Notes: generated from the letters alone by a model not told the origin. A stretch of DNA of 64,000 nt from Diadema setosum (GCA_033980235.1 CM067075.1:11320292-11384291), one strand, 5' to 3'; positions 10,247 to 21,651 are shown, counted from the stretch's first letter. A program made the numbers and translations.

Positions 10247-10543
10247 ATGGGCAAGATTTTTGTTGGACATTGATAGTCTGTATGATCAATGTGTTTATGC
10301 ATAAGGTTATCAATTGTTTGTTGACAGCGATAGAGTTTCGTTATTAATTACAGTACAGTGATTGTTATCACAGTGATGGGTGATATGCTAACTGTTCAGT
10401 TATGGTTTTAATTAGTGATTAGTTTCAGTTTTTTCAGAGTGTTGTAACAGAGGCAAGTTTTGAGGTTGTATAAACATATGATTGATTGCTAATGGAAAGT
10501 AATGATTAAGCTGTCAGAGAACAGAGGAAGAAAGAAGAAGTCA
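10247..10543. other. LTR element tail and polypurine tract
   Basis: Unique AT-rich sequence ending in a polypurine tract at about 10516-10540, just before the right terminal repeat. No ORF supported. Confidence 0.6.
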
Positions 10544-10690
10544 CGCCAGTATTGGTTGTGTTATATACAGTGTATGTAGTAATCTACGTTTGTGCACAAT
10601 TGGCCTGCCGTAGTTGTCTCGGCCACGGCAATAAATCAGATCCAAACCTCATCCGAATCGTCTACGGTTTCTCCCTTTTATTTACTGGCG
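10544..10690 (+). repeat. Right terminal repeat of LTR element
   Basis: Copy of 5406-5552, with CGCCAGTA at its start forming an 8-bp inverted pair with TACTGGCG at its end. R1 sequence resumes directly after it at 10691. Confidence 0.85.
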
Positions 10691-10800
10691 CTTGTTCATT
10701 GCAATTTGTTGGATATTTTGAAAGCATTCTTGTTCTTCATCCCAATCATTGCAAATTCTGAAATGTTGTACTCAGTATAACTAATTTATAGTGTTTCAAA
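10691..10800 (+). repeat. Dispersed repeat R1, copy 1 (right part)
   Basis: Continuation of R1 after the LTR element. It matches 62030-62130 and 63893-63985 (landmarks: cttgttcattgcaa, tcccaatcattg, attctgaaat, ctcagtataacta). Confidence 0.8.
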
Positions 10801-10863
10801 TATTGTAAAAGTCTGAAAATAATCCGGAGGTCTCCTTTAAAAGAAAGTAAAGTGTGACATTAC

Positions 10864-12752
10864 CAACTGTCTGATAGGAAGAACCTAAGTGTGTTCTCTG
10901 TCTGGCCAGCGTCTTGTACAGTCTTCATGACGTCACCGACTGCCGTATCTAGCTCGAAGAGGCCGTTACCAAAAATGCCCCGTCGGCTTGAGTTCGTAAA
11001 ATCTTCGCCTGTAGTTTGGGCATGGGAGCGAAAAGGCAAAACTGGCGCGTAACATTGTGTAATGGGAAATCTACAATCTTGGCAGAGGCTGTTAGAAAAA
11101 AAAACAACAGCAACAAAAAAGATGTGATGATAGAGATGCATTGAGATATAACTAAACAAATATAACAAGTGAAGAACGAAACGAAAGAAATCTCTCCGAT
11201 GTCAAGTTCGTGCTGAACATCAGGATGAAATAGAAATAAGTATAGTTTAATGAATAATAATCTGTTGGTTTTCAACATTTCTACAGTATATTTCATTTAT
11301 CCCAGTCTCCTCGTTAAAAGAACATTGTCTTTGGCCTCATAACATATATATTTTTTTAAAATCACGACAATATACCGGAGATATTATTTCATTTCCACAG
11401 TTAGTCCTTCCTACTATTTCGTGTTTTTTTAACCTTACAAAATGTTCCGTGGTCGATGAATGTTAACCAATGACAATGTCCCCATATACTATCAGAAAGA
11501 TAATTCTAATTATCCAGCGTACCAGCAAATTGAGGAAAGTGTACGTGATTGAAAGCGTAGTACAGGAAAAAGGGATTATCCTTTTCTGCGCTCTCGGAAA
11601 TCCACTGGCGTGCTTTCGTGGTGTACTCTTGCGTAAGCGTTGTCGGATTCATCGGTTGTTTGTATATTCAATTCAATTCAATTCAAACTTTATTTCATTT
11701 TTCGAAAAGAACATAAACATTTCACTTTCATTGGTAACAGAGAATAAGGTTACATAATCAAAACAAAGTAAAATTGAAAAGAGAACATAATTGTGGAACC
11801 TTGGGGTAACAAATAATGTTGTAATGAAAATTGACTGAAGTGATATAGACGATATAACATTACACAAAATATCGAAAAATGGAGGGACCCACTAAAAGGG
11901 CAGTGCTTGTAGAATGTGGGCCCCTCAGGTACAGAATGTCAATAGAAAATGAACTGATGCAAAAAGGGGAAAAAAGATCGGGAATAAAGTCAGATTAAAA
12001 AAAAAAAAGGTCTGGAAGCCCAATAAGAAGACAGAGTAACGGACAGACACACATACACAGGCGAATGAACATTAAACGAGACTGAGACGATAAAACTTAT
12101 GAAAGGGGACTACAATACAAGACAGAACGAGACAAGGTTGACATAATAGGAAGACAATACAGCGGACAGAAAGGAAAAACAGATCCAGCGATACTCGACA
12201 GAACTATGTCGAAAAAATATTGGGGTGCGAGGAAGGGATACATAAATATGGAAAAATAGAGAGAAATAGATGCGGATGTACTACAAGTAGAATTGAATCT
12301 ACTCAGTAAGAGTCTCAGGACAACAGGGACGAGAACATATGTGAGAGTATATTATTGGTAATCAAAATTCTTCGGAAAAAATTAAAATGAATTATATGTC
12401 ATCATCGGAGAAGACAGCGCAAGGTGCGACGTCGTCCGATGCGCACGTGTCCACCTTCTCGTCGGCGTAGACGCAGGGCTGATCCGGGTACGTGCATACC
12501 GGACAAGGGCACTGGTCATTGGAGAAAGGCAAACCGTAGTAGCGATGAAAGCCTTGCTTTGTTGGCAAAAACTCCCGTTCCCTTCCTATCCCCAAGTGCC
12601 ACTTCCCGACCATGTACGTGTCGTAGCCTCGTGGTTCCAGGATTTCGGCTATGGTGATCTCACTTAGGGGTAGCCCTCCAGGGGAATTTGGGCGGAAAAC
12701 TAGCGGGTAAGCACCCACCCTTGTCTGATATCTTCCAGTCATAATAGACGCT
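10864..12752 (-). pseudogene. Arylsulfatase A-like pseudogene, two exons (copy A)
   Basis: The minus strand holds near-identical copies of the two exons at 62155-63325. Exon A3 runs from 12752 (acceptor attatag) to the donor at 11523, and carries [14 protein letters not shown], the sulfatase signature [13 protein letters not shown] and [16 protein letters not shown]. Exon A4 is 11008-10864 with preserved splice sites and the same 145-bp length as its twin. Two defects: A3 is broken by a 730-bp insertion (11668-12397), and the conserved SDNG at the end of A4 has become SDSW, losing the Asn that helps bind calcium in sulfatases. R1 repeats flank it as in the intact copy. Further exons could lie left of the window. 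Loss of function is inferred, not shown. Confidence 0.85.
11668..12397 (-). mobile_element. 730-bp insertion in sulfatase exon, LINE/SINE tail-like
   Basis: Compared with the uninterrupted exon at 62826-63325, 730 bp are inserted here with tatat on both sides (11663-11667 and 12393-12397). On the minus strand the insertion ends in gaaataaagtttgaattgaa with repeated TTGAA, typical of the 3' ends of CR1/L2-like LINEs and their SINEs. No coding capacity is seen. The length is not a multiple of three, so it also shifts the frame. Confidence 0.75.
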
Positions 12753-13007
12753 CTATAATTTTGAGCAAAAACAAACACAAAGAGACATAATCTAAAGCGT
12801 TTTATCGCAAATTAAACTGAATCCCTTCTCGCAGTCTCAAGTTGAGATATTTGCGGTTAATCCTGTGAAAAAATGGAAATGTAAATTTTTAATCATAACT
12901 GTCAAAAATGTTCCTTTTTATGGAACAAGTTAAGTATCAGTGTACTACGAAAGCTTTATTTTACTCTATCTGGTGATGGACTTTAAAATGATTGATATTG
13001 GCACTTA

Positions 13008-13125
13008 AAGGGGCATTCCAGACGATTTTCATAATTTCACGTTATGTAGTACATAAATCAACAGCTCCGTGCATAGAGTCGTGGAATTTATTGTGGCCTT
13101 TGAGCAGAGTAACCAATAATCTGAA
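13008..13125 (+). repeat. Dispersed repeat R1, copy 2 (first part)
   Basis: Matches the start of R1 at 61783 and 63579 (landmark ttccagacgattttcataat, then gtagtacataaatcaacagc). Similarity stops near 13125. Confidence 0.75.
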
Positions 13126-13411
13126 AATCTTAAAGTAGGCGTGCTAAGGGCGAAAAAAGGGGCTGCATTTTATAGTACAAATGTTCTATTTGGCGCACAT
13201 ATTCCTCGGTACAATTGGAAATTTTTCATCTAAAGAGACAATCTGTATCTATGCAAATAACCCCCAATTTGCGTAATTTATGCAAACTGATTTGTAAACA
13301 ATGAAAACCCCTTAAATCTCATAATAGATAGATATGTAACCCGTTAGAATCACTTTATGAAACAAAATGAGAAAATAATTTGAATAATTGAACCATCATT
13401 ACCACCTAATT
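13126..13411. other. AT-rich spacer ending in LINE target site
   Basis: No gene seen. The left copy of the LINE target duplication (taccacctaatt, 13400-13411) closes it. Confidence 0.5.
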
Positions 13412-13695
13412 TACATAATTACTAAAGAAAATAAAGTAAAAACATTTTTTAAGTTTTTATTACAGTCTATGAACTGCATTTTATGATAACTACCAAAGTA
13501 GTATGCATATCCTTTAGTCAAATGGAAATGGTTTGTAATATCAAAACATTATTTTTCTAAGTAAATATTTTATTATGATATATCTGATCATTTACCTGTT
13601 TTTACCATCAATAATAGTTTTTTGCAAACAAAACAATATTTTGATAATAAAAAATCTCAAATGTATTATAGGAAACACAAAGTAACATTAACTCT

Positions 13696-15594
13696 TTGAT
13701 ATTTGATTTAGCGCAGGAAGAATGGGGCGATGTATTTGATGAAAGCAATGCTGATACTGCTTATGAAAAATATATCAGCAGGTTATTGTATTATTATCAG
13801 AAAAATATTCCTTTGGTTAAATGGAAACCTTTAAAGAAAAATAGACAACCCTGGATTACCAAAGGTATTATGCGGTCTATATCAACCCGCAATAAGTTAT
13901 ATAAGCAAGCAATAAAGAATCAAAGTAATAATTTATTTATGAAATACCGGAAATATAGAAATCAATTAACATCAGTAATAAGATTGTCCCGAAAATTGCA
14001 TTATTCAAATAATATAGAAAAAAATAAGGATAACCTTTTTTCATTGTGGAAAACTGTCAATGCTCTCATGGGAAAGACGGTAAAAGAAACTACCAACTCT
14101 ATAATTGACAATGAGGAAATTACTGATTTTACCACAATTGCTAACTCATTTAATGATTACTTTATAAATATTGGTCCTAGTTTAGCATCTAATATGAATT
14201 CATGTAATACACATTTTACTGATTATTTACCCAATCCTTGTGAAAATTCATTATTTCTCACGCCTACCAATGATCATGAAATAATCAATGTTGTCCAGAA
14301 TCTGAAAACAACTAAATCGATTGGGCATGATGGTCGTAGTGTTCATTTATTGAAACAAATAATTTTTTACATTGCAAACCCCCTAACTCACGTATTCAAT
14401 ATGTCTCTTTCAACAGGCATTTTTCCGAACTCATTCAAACTTGCAAAAGTTATTCCTATTCATAAAAAAGATGACTTTAAATTAATGAGCAATTATAGAC
14501 CAATTTCATTATTACCAAGTATATCCAAAGTTCTTGAAAAAATTGTGTATAAAAGGTTATATCAGTTTTTACAAACCAATAATTTGTTGATACCCAATCA
14601 ATTTGGATTTAGAAGTGGATATTCTACTGATTATGCAATCGCTCACATGTGTGATAAAATAACTGAAGCTTTTGCTGATAAGAAGCATGTTATAGGTATA
14701 TACATGGATTTGTCGAAAGCATTCGACACCATCGACCATGAAGTATTGATATATAAACTTAATACGTATGGAGTCCGAGGTCACGCTCTGCTCTGGTTTA
14801 TAAATTATTTGCAAAACTGTCAACAGTATGTTAGTTTTCAGTCTTATGAATCACAGAAACTTGATATTAAATGTGGGGTACCTCAAGGCTCCATTTTAGG
14901 GCCTCTGTTGTTTAACATTTATATAAATGATATTATAAGTTCTTCTCCATCTCTGAATTTTATACTTTTTGCTGATGATACATCTATTATTACATCAGAT
15001 TATGATATAGGGACCCTTGTTAATCGTTTGAACACTGAATTATTGAATATATTGAATTGGTTTAAATCAAACAAGTTATCTTTAAATGTTAACAAGACAA
15101 ATCTTGTTCATTTTAGAAAACCCTACTCACAGGATCTTAATGTCAATATATCAATTGATTGGTTTTCTCTTTGCGAGAAACAGGTTATTAGATTTTTAGG
15201 CATTACAATCGATTCTCATTTGACATGGAACAAACATATATCCTGTCTACAAAGGACCCTGTCAAGAAATATTGGCATACTCTGGAAGTTGAAAGATCTC
15301 CTATCAGAACGATCCCTGATTATTTTATATAATTCTTTAATTTTGCCTGATATATTGTATTCAAATATTGTATGGAGAAATTGTAGTATTACTAAATTGA
15401 ATTCATTGTATTTACTCCAAAAGCGTGCTATTCGCATTATTACTAATTCCACATATTTATCTCATACAGATCCTTTATTTCATCGTTTGCATACTTTGAA
15501 GCTTCAGGACATCCACATTTTACAAACAGGTACATTTATGTACAAGTACGCAACAAATCAACTTCCCTCTTTATTTCATAATATTTTCACTTAA
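13696..15594 (+). pseudogene. LINE reverse transcriptase ORF
   Basis: This 632-codon frame contains, in order: the endonuclease-RT linker (PWITKGIMRSISTRNKLY), RT motifs KLAKVIPIHKKDD, NYRPISLLPSISKVLEKIV, FGFRSGYSTDYAI, DLSKAFDTIDH, GVPQGSILGPLLF and the catalytic FADDT (Asp pair near residue 427), then a thumb and C-terminal helical part. It would copy its own RNA at a nicked target. The first codon of the frame is not a true start; the protein is cut at its N-terminus. Just after 15590 the frame shifts: the family's C-terminal motif (HTYPTRRSTDFH, then GPDVWNNLPDQLK) continues in another frame to about 15800. Confidence 0.9.
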
Positions 15595-15599
15595 ATTCG

Positions 15600-15801
15600 A
15601 ATATACACACATATCCAACTCGCCGTTCGACAGACTTCCACCTTGTAAACCCCAAAACTGTCTTAGCTCAGAAATCAATTAGACATTACGGTCCCGATGT
15701 TTGGAATAACCTACCTGATCAATTAAAGCAGTGTACTTCACTTTTTTCCTTTAAAGCTCATTTAAAAAAGTATTTATTATTGAAATATGTTTCCAGTAAT
15801 T
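15600..15801 (+). pseudogene. C-terminal end of the LINE RT in a shifted frame
   Basis: After the stop at 15594 the expected tail continues in another frame: NIHTYPTRRSTDFHLVNP, FGPD-like YGPDVWNNLP, FKAHLKKYLLLKY, then a stop. The same tail is seen in the second LINE (21440-21651) and at 32110-32320. Confidence 0.75.
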
Positions 15802-16497
15802 AGTCTTTGATCAATGTATTTTTTCTTTTTTTTTTCCTTAAGTCTCAGTCAGCCCTGATCCATGCAAAATGGGGTTTTTTTTTCGATTTTTTTCATTTCC
15901 TCCCGTTCCCTTCTTTGATAATGATATTGCATACATTAAGTAAAGCCCATACCTTACCCCCAGAATAGGCATGCTACAGCCTTTATTCTCTCTTGCACTG
16001 TCACCTGCACACACGACGCACTGTCACTCGCACACACCTACACTTTTATAGTCTACTATACCTTGCAGTAGTCAATAGTGCAGCGTGCTGTTTTTTTTTT
16101 CTTGTTTTAAAGCGCCAAGTCACTATTTTTCTTTTCTGTTTTTTTTTCTGTTTTTTTCCTTTTTTTCTAGCAAAATGTGTTTCGTGTATTAAGATTAAGA
16201 GTTTTATGAGTAAATATATAATTGGTGTTGTATTATATTGGTATCACATATTTAGATAGGGCCTCATCCACGTCAAGCTCTGCTTATGATGACGGTCCCC
16301 AGTATTGATTTCTCCTTTGTTAATAGATACAGTATGCCTTAATATGGTATTTTGATTCATATGTCACTTCAGACTAATGTTGTTACGCAAATGATATTTT
16401 TTTTTGTATTGATTTGTATGTTATCTGTATCATTCTGTTTTCATTTGCAATTGTATTTGGAGAAAGAAAATGCAAAAATAAACCAAACAAACAACAA

Positions 16498-18530
16498 TAC
16501 CACCTAATTAGCATATTGCGCATATTAATACCCGAATATATCAGAAGTCAATGGTGAAGGTCGACTCATGAAATTATATCAGCTTCCGCGATAACTCAAG
16601 ACTGCATTAAACAAATTTCACCAAACTTGGTCCAAAGATGACGCATGATGGGGCAATTAATTAAGCAGTTTTTGAGTAAAATCGGCAAAAGGTCAAAGGT
16701 CAAAAGGTCAAGGTCAGTGCTCAAAATGTCATTATTTCCCCATATCTATGCAATAGGATTGTACTAAAGGTTTTTTTTTCTTGAAACTTAATGACTGCAT
16801 ACATGTTCTCCCAAATAAAGAATCTCCAGAGAGTTTCAGGTCAAGAGGTCAGAGGTCAAAGGTCAGGTGAAAATGTAAAAATTTCACTTTTTTCTTCTCC
16901 GTATCTCGCAAATGGTTTAAGGTATCTTCATGGAAATTGGCACTGGCAGGGATTTTCTAGGGAATTTGTGGGTCATTTGTCAAAGGTCAGGGGTCAAGAT
17001 CAAGGTCAAGGTCAAGGTCTCAATCTGAATAATAGTCTGTGTCAAATGCGTCTGTAAAAGATTTTGAGGGGTGACTGGCCACAGGTTTGGCATGTTGTTT
17101 ACGAGCAGCATGCCCTCTCATTTGCACCTGCACTGATATGAACAGTTGTTTCAATTTTTTAGTATCTAAGAATCTGAATCTGTAAGTTAAATTGCTGTTT
17201 TGTTTTGTGTGTGTGTTTTTTTTTTTCCATTTTTTATTTTGAAAGTCTCTGTGTCCCCTCATGCTTATACTTTGAATACTTTACTTAGCAGGTGTGATGT
17301 ACTGCATGGTTCCCGGCAGTCTGTTAACGCTGGTTGCATACAATGATCTTTGTTTTTCAACTGAATTTTAGCTATTTAAAACATAGCACAATGTAGTAGT
17401 ATTCTGTGCACTCGACCCGTTGTGCGCTCTGTACGATAGGTGCACCTCCCTGGTGGGTGCGCTTCCCGCTATGGTGTCGATTTTGTTTTTGTTTTTGTTG
17501 CTTGTTTCCCCCCTTCGCGACTTTGGCGAGTGGGACGTCCCAATCCTGCGGACGCTGCTTATGATGATCAATGATTGAGCAAAAAAGTCAATACCATTTT
17601 TTGTTTCACTGATCTCATCTCGTTCTCATTCTCTCTGCAAACTTGAAATGAATATAAAAAAATATAAACACTTATTTATATATGGAATAATCTTCTATTA
17701 CGTTAAGCAGATAATTTGTTTCATTCTCTTCAATTTAATTTTGATTGATGTGTTGTAATGGTAGGGATGGGGTTGAAGAAAGCTTACGATGAGGTGATAT
17801 CCGGGAAAGCTTATAGTATCAATCAGTTATACACTTATTGTCTAAACTCTCTTATGAGATGTCCTGTATTTGTTAATTGTTTTTCTTTGTTCTTCTCTGA
17901 TTTCTTTTCCATTTTCTCCTTCATGTCATTCCCAGCGAACAAATATTCAGAATTGATTTCTACATTGTAGTTTGTCTATCATGACTTGTGAAGATATGAC
18001 ACTTATTGTTTTATTATGGCCAATAGGCACTTACTGTTAATATCAGAAACTACAGTGTAGGTGTATACAGTAAACACCAAAGTTCTATTCGTGTCTCCCT
18101 TCGTCTCTCTCCTTCTCTCCTGATCCCCAAATAACCTATAAAAATTCATATTGATAATTTGAATTATGCACGTGAATATATCTCGTATGAAAATGATATT
18201 TTTTTGAATATCAAGGGAGCTCACTCACTCAAATGCAGTCTGTTGTTAAATCCAAGCTGATATTATTGCTTATGCCTCGTTTTGTATTGGCAGAGCAGAC
18301 ACAGGCCACGGACGTGCGTACCCAATTTGATATCATCGGCTATGTCTTGTCTGCGTCCTTGTTGTTTCTCGTGTCTTGTGTGTGTCTCATGTCTATGCTT
18401 CATGTGTGTGTTTCTTGTATGTGTTTCATGTTTGTGTATATGCGTTTCTCTTTCTTTTCTTCTAGGTCTGTATACATTCCCACATAACTACAATTTCCAG
18501 GTCTAGGTCTAAGTGGAACTTTTGTCGATT
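16498..18530. other. Gene-poor spacer with AGGTCA-rich repeat
   Basis: No gene is supported. From about 16620 to 17015 the plus strand carries many AGGTCA units (aaaggtcaaaggtcaaaagg near 16688; caaggtcaaggtcaaggtct near 17000). The rest is AT-rich with T runs and short ORFs lacking any recognisable feature. Confidence 0.5.
16620..17015 (+). repeat. AGGTCA half-site-rich repeat
   Basis: Clusters of AGGTCA with 0-2 base spacing occur at about 16688-16715, 16840-16866 and 16978-17015. The same type, on the opposite strand, fills 40540-41390. This is a dispersed repeat. The resemblance to nuclear-receptor half-sites is sequence-level only. Confidence 0.7.
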
Positions 18531-18553
18531 CCGGTGTGATTCTCTTTATACTT

Positions 18554-19889
18554 ATGGCTAATCCAACATTTGTTTTCAACTCTGTGAACGATGATGAATT
18601 TCATGATACAGTTGGGCGCTCTTTTACGTCCGCGCAGGAAAACAAAACTTCCACCTTATATGAAGCATACATATCGAACAAACTTAATGCTTCAGCACAA
18701 GAATTTGAATATATATAATTTTGATCCTGAAGATCCTGTGCAAAGTTCATCATGTGTTTATCTGACTGTAAATCAGTATAAACAATATGTTATGAATAGT
18801 GATGATGACAATTTTTTGTTAGCTCATTTGAATATACGAAGCATAAGTAGAAATTTTGATAAGTTGCGATTATTTTTAGAAAACTCTGGTAATAACTGAT
18901 CTGTTATAGGTTGGACCGAAACATGGTTGACTTCCAATATAAGTCATTTATTTTCTATATCAGGCTTTGATTTCGTGTACAGAAATAGAAAAGAAAGAAT
19001 GGGTGGTGGCGTGGGTTTATACATCCCCAACAAATGTGAATATTCTATCCACGAAGAATTGCATGTCATGACTGATGTAGTTGAATCTCTTTTTGTTGAA
19101 ATGGTAAACCCGAATGGGAAAAACATACTGATTGGAGTTGTTTACAGACCCCCTGGATCGAATCCGAATGCTTTTTTGTTGTATATACAAAATTTAATGC
19201 AGAACTCTATCTTTACAAATAAACAAGTATATTTAATGGGTGATTTCAATATTGATCTTATGAAATGTAACTCCCAACATATTTCGCAAGAATTTGTAGA
19301 AACCTTAATGTCTGTTTCTTTATTACCGTTAATTTCTAAGCCGACCCGTGTTACTGACCGATCTGCCACTTTGATTGATAATATTTTTTGTAATATTCTC
19401 CCAATTCCCGAGTCTGGTATTGTTTTATCTGACATCTCTGATCATTATCCAACCTTTACACAAGTGCCAATTAAGTTATCTACTAGACAAAATAATTATC
19501 AGAGACGTCGTAAGATTACGGCCAATAATCTTATTAATTTGCAAAATAGTTGAAAAGATATTGATTGGTTTTATGTATACAACAATACCGATCTTGATTT
19601 GTGTTATGATTATTTTATGAAAACTATCACTTCTAAAATTGATGAACATATTCCGTTTTGCACAAGGAAAAGTTCTTATAAAAGAACTCCAAGACTCCCG
19701 TGGATAACCCATTCACTTTTAAGATCGATTAATAGAAAAAATAATTTGTTTTATAAATACAGGAGTAACCCTACGGATAAAAACAGACAAAAATATGTGA
19801 CTTATGAAAACACGCTTACTAATTTATTGCGTTTACAAAAGAGAAAATTTTATGTCAACCAGATAATGAAATATAAAAATGATAATTAA
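18554..19889 (+). pseudogene. LINE endonuclease domain
   Basis: A putative start (MANPTFVF) at 18554 leads in a shifted frame into the main frame 18591-19889. That frame shows the exonuclease-endonuclease-phosphatase signatures: HLNIRSIS, TETWL, GGGVGLYIPNK, GVVYRPPG, MGDFNIDL and SDISDHYPTF. It ends with the linker PWITHSLLRSINRKNNLFYKY. TGA codons interrupt it at 18897-18899 and 19551-19553; both are in the same frame as flanking conserved sequence. A frameshift near 19885 separates it from the RT. It would nick target DNA. Confidence 0.85.
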
Positions 19890-21651
19890 GAATACTTGGA
19901 AAACAATAAAAGATGTTATGAATACATCTAATGATGTATCTAGTATTTCAGAAGTACGATGGGGTAATACCTCAAGCAATGTACCTGCTGGTATGGCCGA
20001 AATTTTTAATGATTTTTTTGCATCGATTGGGAAAAATTTATCACAAAGTATCCCTTCATCTGATAAAGTGTTTTATGATTTTCTAGATATTCCTAATCCT
20101 AAAACTATATTTTTGGACCCTACGTATAATGAAGAAGTTATTGATATTATTCATAATTTGAAAGAAGGGAAAAGCCCAGGTTGTGATGAAGTCGATAATT
20201 ATTTGTTGAAAAATATAATTCTTCAAATAATAGATCCTTTAGTATATATTATTAATTTATCACTTAGTACTGGGCTTGTACCAAGTCAAATGAAGACTGC
20301 CAAAGTTATACCTATATATAAGAAAGGGGAGAAAAATGATGTCAATAATTACAGACCAATATCGTTATTAACTTCAATTTCTAAAATTTTGGAAAGAATA
20401 GTATATATCCGAACTGTAAAATTTTTCAATATGAGTAATATATTTACGAATTTTCAATTTGGATTCAGAGAAAATCACAACAGCACCCACGCTTTACTTA
20501 CCTTTGTGGAAAAGATTACACATGCACTTGATACATTTTCGCATACAATAGGCATCTTCCTGGACTTTTCAAAGGCTTTTGATACGATTAATCACGGTAT
20601 ACTTCTTTCTAAGTTATCCCATTATGGTATTCGCGGAAAAGCCTTGCAATGGTTTACGAGTTATTTATCTGACAGATTTCAATATGTACATGTCAACAGT
20701 TTTGATTCTTCTATGAAGAAAATAGAATGTGGTGTTCCGCAAGGAAGTTTGTTAGGCCCACTGTTATTTATAGTTTACATTAATGATTTTTATAGATCTT
20801 CAGATAAACTCTCTTTCATATTATTCGCGGATGATTCCAATCTTTTTTATTCCCACCCTGACCCTAATACTTTGATTAGTACAGTGAATGATGAATTGAA
20901 GAATGTCTCGCAATGGATATATGCAAATAAATTGTCACTGAATATTGAGAAGACAAAGTATATGTTTTTCAGTAATTCTTTAGATAGATTACCAGGTAAT
21001 GTTATAATTGACACTACTCCTCTAGAAGAGGTTTCGTCTATTAAATTCTTAGGTGTTTGTGTTGATAATAAGTTATCATGGAAGTGTCACATAAACAATA
21101 TTTGTAAAGTAATTGCACGTAACATAGGCATAATGAATAGATTGAAATATTATCTTCCTTCTTCGGCTTTGATTACGCTTTATTCAAGTTTGGTATTGCC
21201 GTACTTGAATTACGGAATTCTTGCTTGGGGGAATACATATTCGACATTGTTAGATAAACTTTTTCTTCTGCAAAAGATGGCGCTCAGAATCGTTTTTAAC
21301 CTTCATATCCGAGCACATACTGACAAGCTTTTCCTTGAGCACAAAATTCTGAAAATAAATGAGTTGTATTTGTTACAACTTGGTCAATTTATGTTTAATT
21401 ACAACTGCAATCATCTACCCAAAATATTTTATTCTTTATTTCACCGTAACAGCCACGTACATAATTATCCCACTAGACAATCTAAAGAATTTCATCTTCC
21501 CTTAGTTAGAACTGTACACACTCAAAATACATTTGTTTATACCGGACCCAGATTTTGGAATAGCTTAGATAATGATCTAAAAGAATCTGTGAAGTTAATT
21601 ACATTTAAGTATAAACTCAAAAAATATTTGTTTTCTAAATATACCAGTTAA
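19879..21651 (+). CDS. LINE reverse transcriptase ORF
   Basis: A 590-codon uninterrupted RT frame: TAKVIPIYKKGEKND, NYRPISLLTSISKILERIV, FGFRENHNSTHALL, DFSKAFDTINH, GVPQGSLLGPLLF, FADDSN (Asp pair near residue 318), a thumb, and the C-terminal YPTRQSKEFH...FWNSLDNDLK...FKYKLKKYLF. It lacks a natural start because the frame is severed from the endonuclease by a frameshift at about 19885. It is related to the LINE at 13.7 kb but not the same copy type: the two differ at many positions within the motifs. Confidence 0.88.
   Translation: MIIKNTWKTIKDVMNTSNDVSSISEVRWGNTSSNVPAGMAEIFNDFFASIGKNLSQSIPSSDKVFYDFLDIPNPKTIFLDPTYNEEVIDIIHNLKEGKSPGCDEVDNYLLKNIILQIIDPLVYIINLSLSTGLVPSQMKTAKVIPIYKKGEKNDVNNYRPISLLTSISKILERIVYIRTVKFFNMSNIFTNFQFGFRENHNSTHALLTFVEKITHALDTFSHTIGIFLDFSKAFDTINHGILLSKLSHYGIRGKALQWFTSYLSDRFQYVHVNSFDSSMKKIECGVPQGSLLGPLLFIVYINDFYRSSDKLSFILFADDSNLFYSHPDPNTLISTVNDELKNVSQWIYANKLSLNIEKTKYMFFSNSLDRLPGNVIIDTTPLEEVSSIKFLGVCVDNKLSWKCHINNICKVIARNIGIMNRLKYYLPSSALITLYSSLVLPYLNYGILAWGNTYSTLLDKLFLLQKMALRIVFNLHIRAHTDKLFLEHKILKINELYLLQLGQFMFNYNCNHLPKIFYSLFHRNSHVHNYPTRQSKEFHLPLVRTVHTQNTFVYTGPRFWNSLDNDLKESVKLITFKYKLKKYLFSKYTS

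Larger units (their letters stand above)
5406..10690 (+). mobile_element. LTR element with 144-147 bp terminal repeats, no RT seen
   Basis: Two direct repeats (5406-5552 and 10544-10690) flank 5 kb. Immediately after the left repeat is TGGTGGCAGCTGGATGCG, a TGG-starting primer-binding-site-like sequence. Immediately before the right repeat is a polypurine tract (about 10516-10540, agaggaagaaagaagaag). Both place the element on the plus strand. Comparison with 63880-63900 shows the uninterrupted target; ctt is present on both sides as a possible 3-bp duplication. Inside are an ORF with a retropepsin-like domain and a 9-aa repeat, a second ORF, about 1 kb of T-rich sequence and a nested 1 kb foldback element. 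No RT, RNase H or integrase was found, so it looks non-autonomous. Confidence 0.8.
13412..16497 (+). mobile_element. 5'-truncated LINE (CR1/L2-like) with 12-bp target duplication
   Basis: The 12-mer taccacctaatt occurs at 13400-13411 and again at 16498-16509, bracketing one LINE copy. The right end is A-rich (aaaataaaccaaacaaacaa). Coding starts with the end of an endonuclease domain (DISDHLPVF, about 13580), so the 5' part is missing, as usual for incomplete target-primed insertion. The RT reading frame and a ~700-bp 3' UTR follow. The jockey-superfamily placement (CR1/L2/Daphne/Crack) is from motif style only. Confidence 0.85.

Noticed and set aside
18282..18506. Hydrophobic Cys/Leu-rich ORFs
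   Set aside because: Arise from tgtgtctt-type low-complexity sequence; no signal of conservation.
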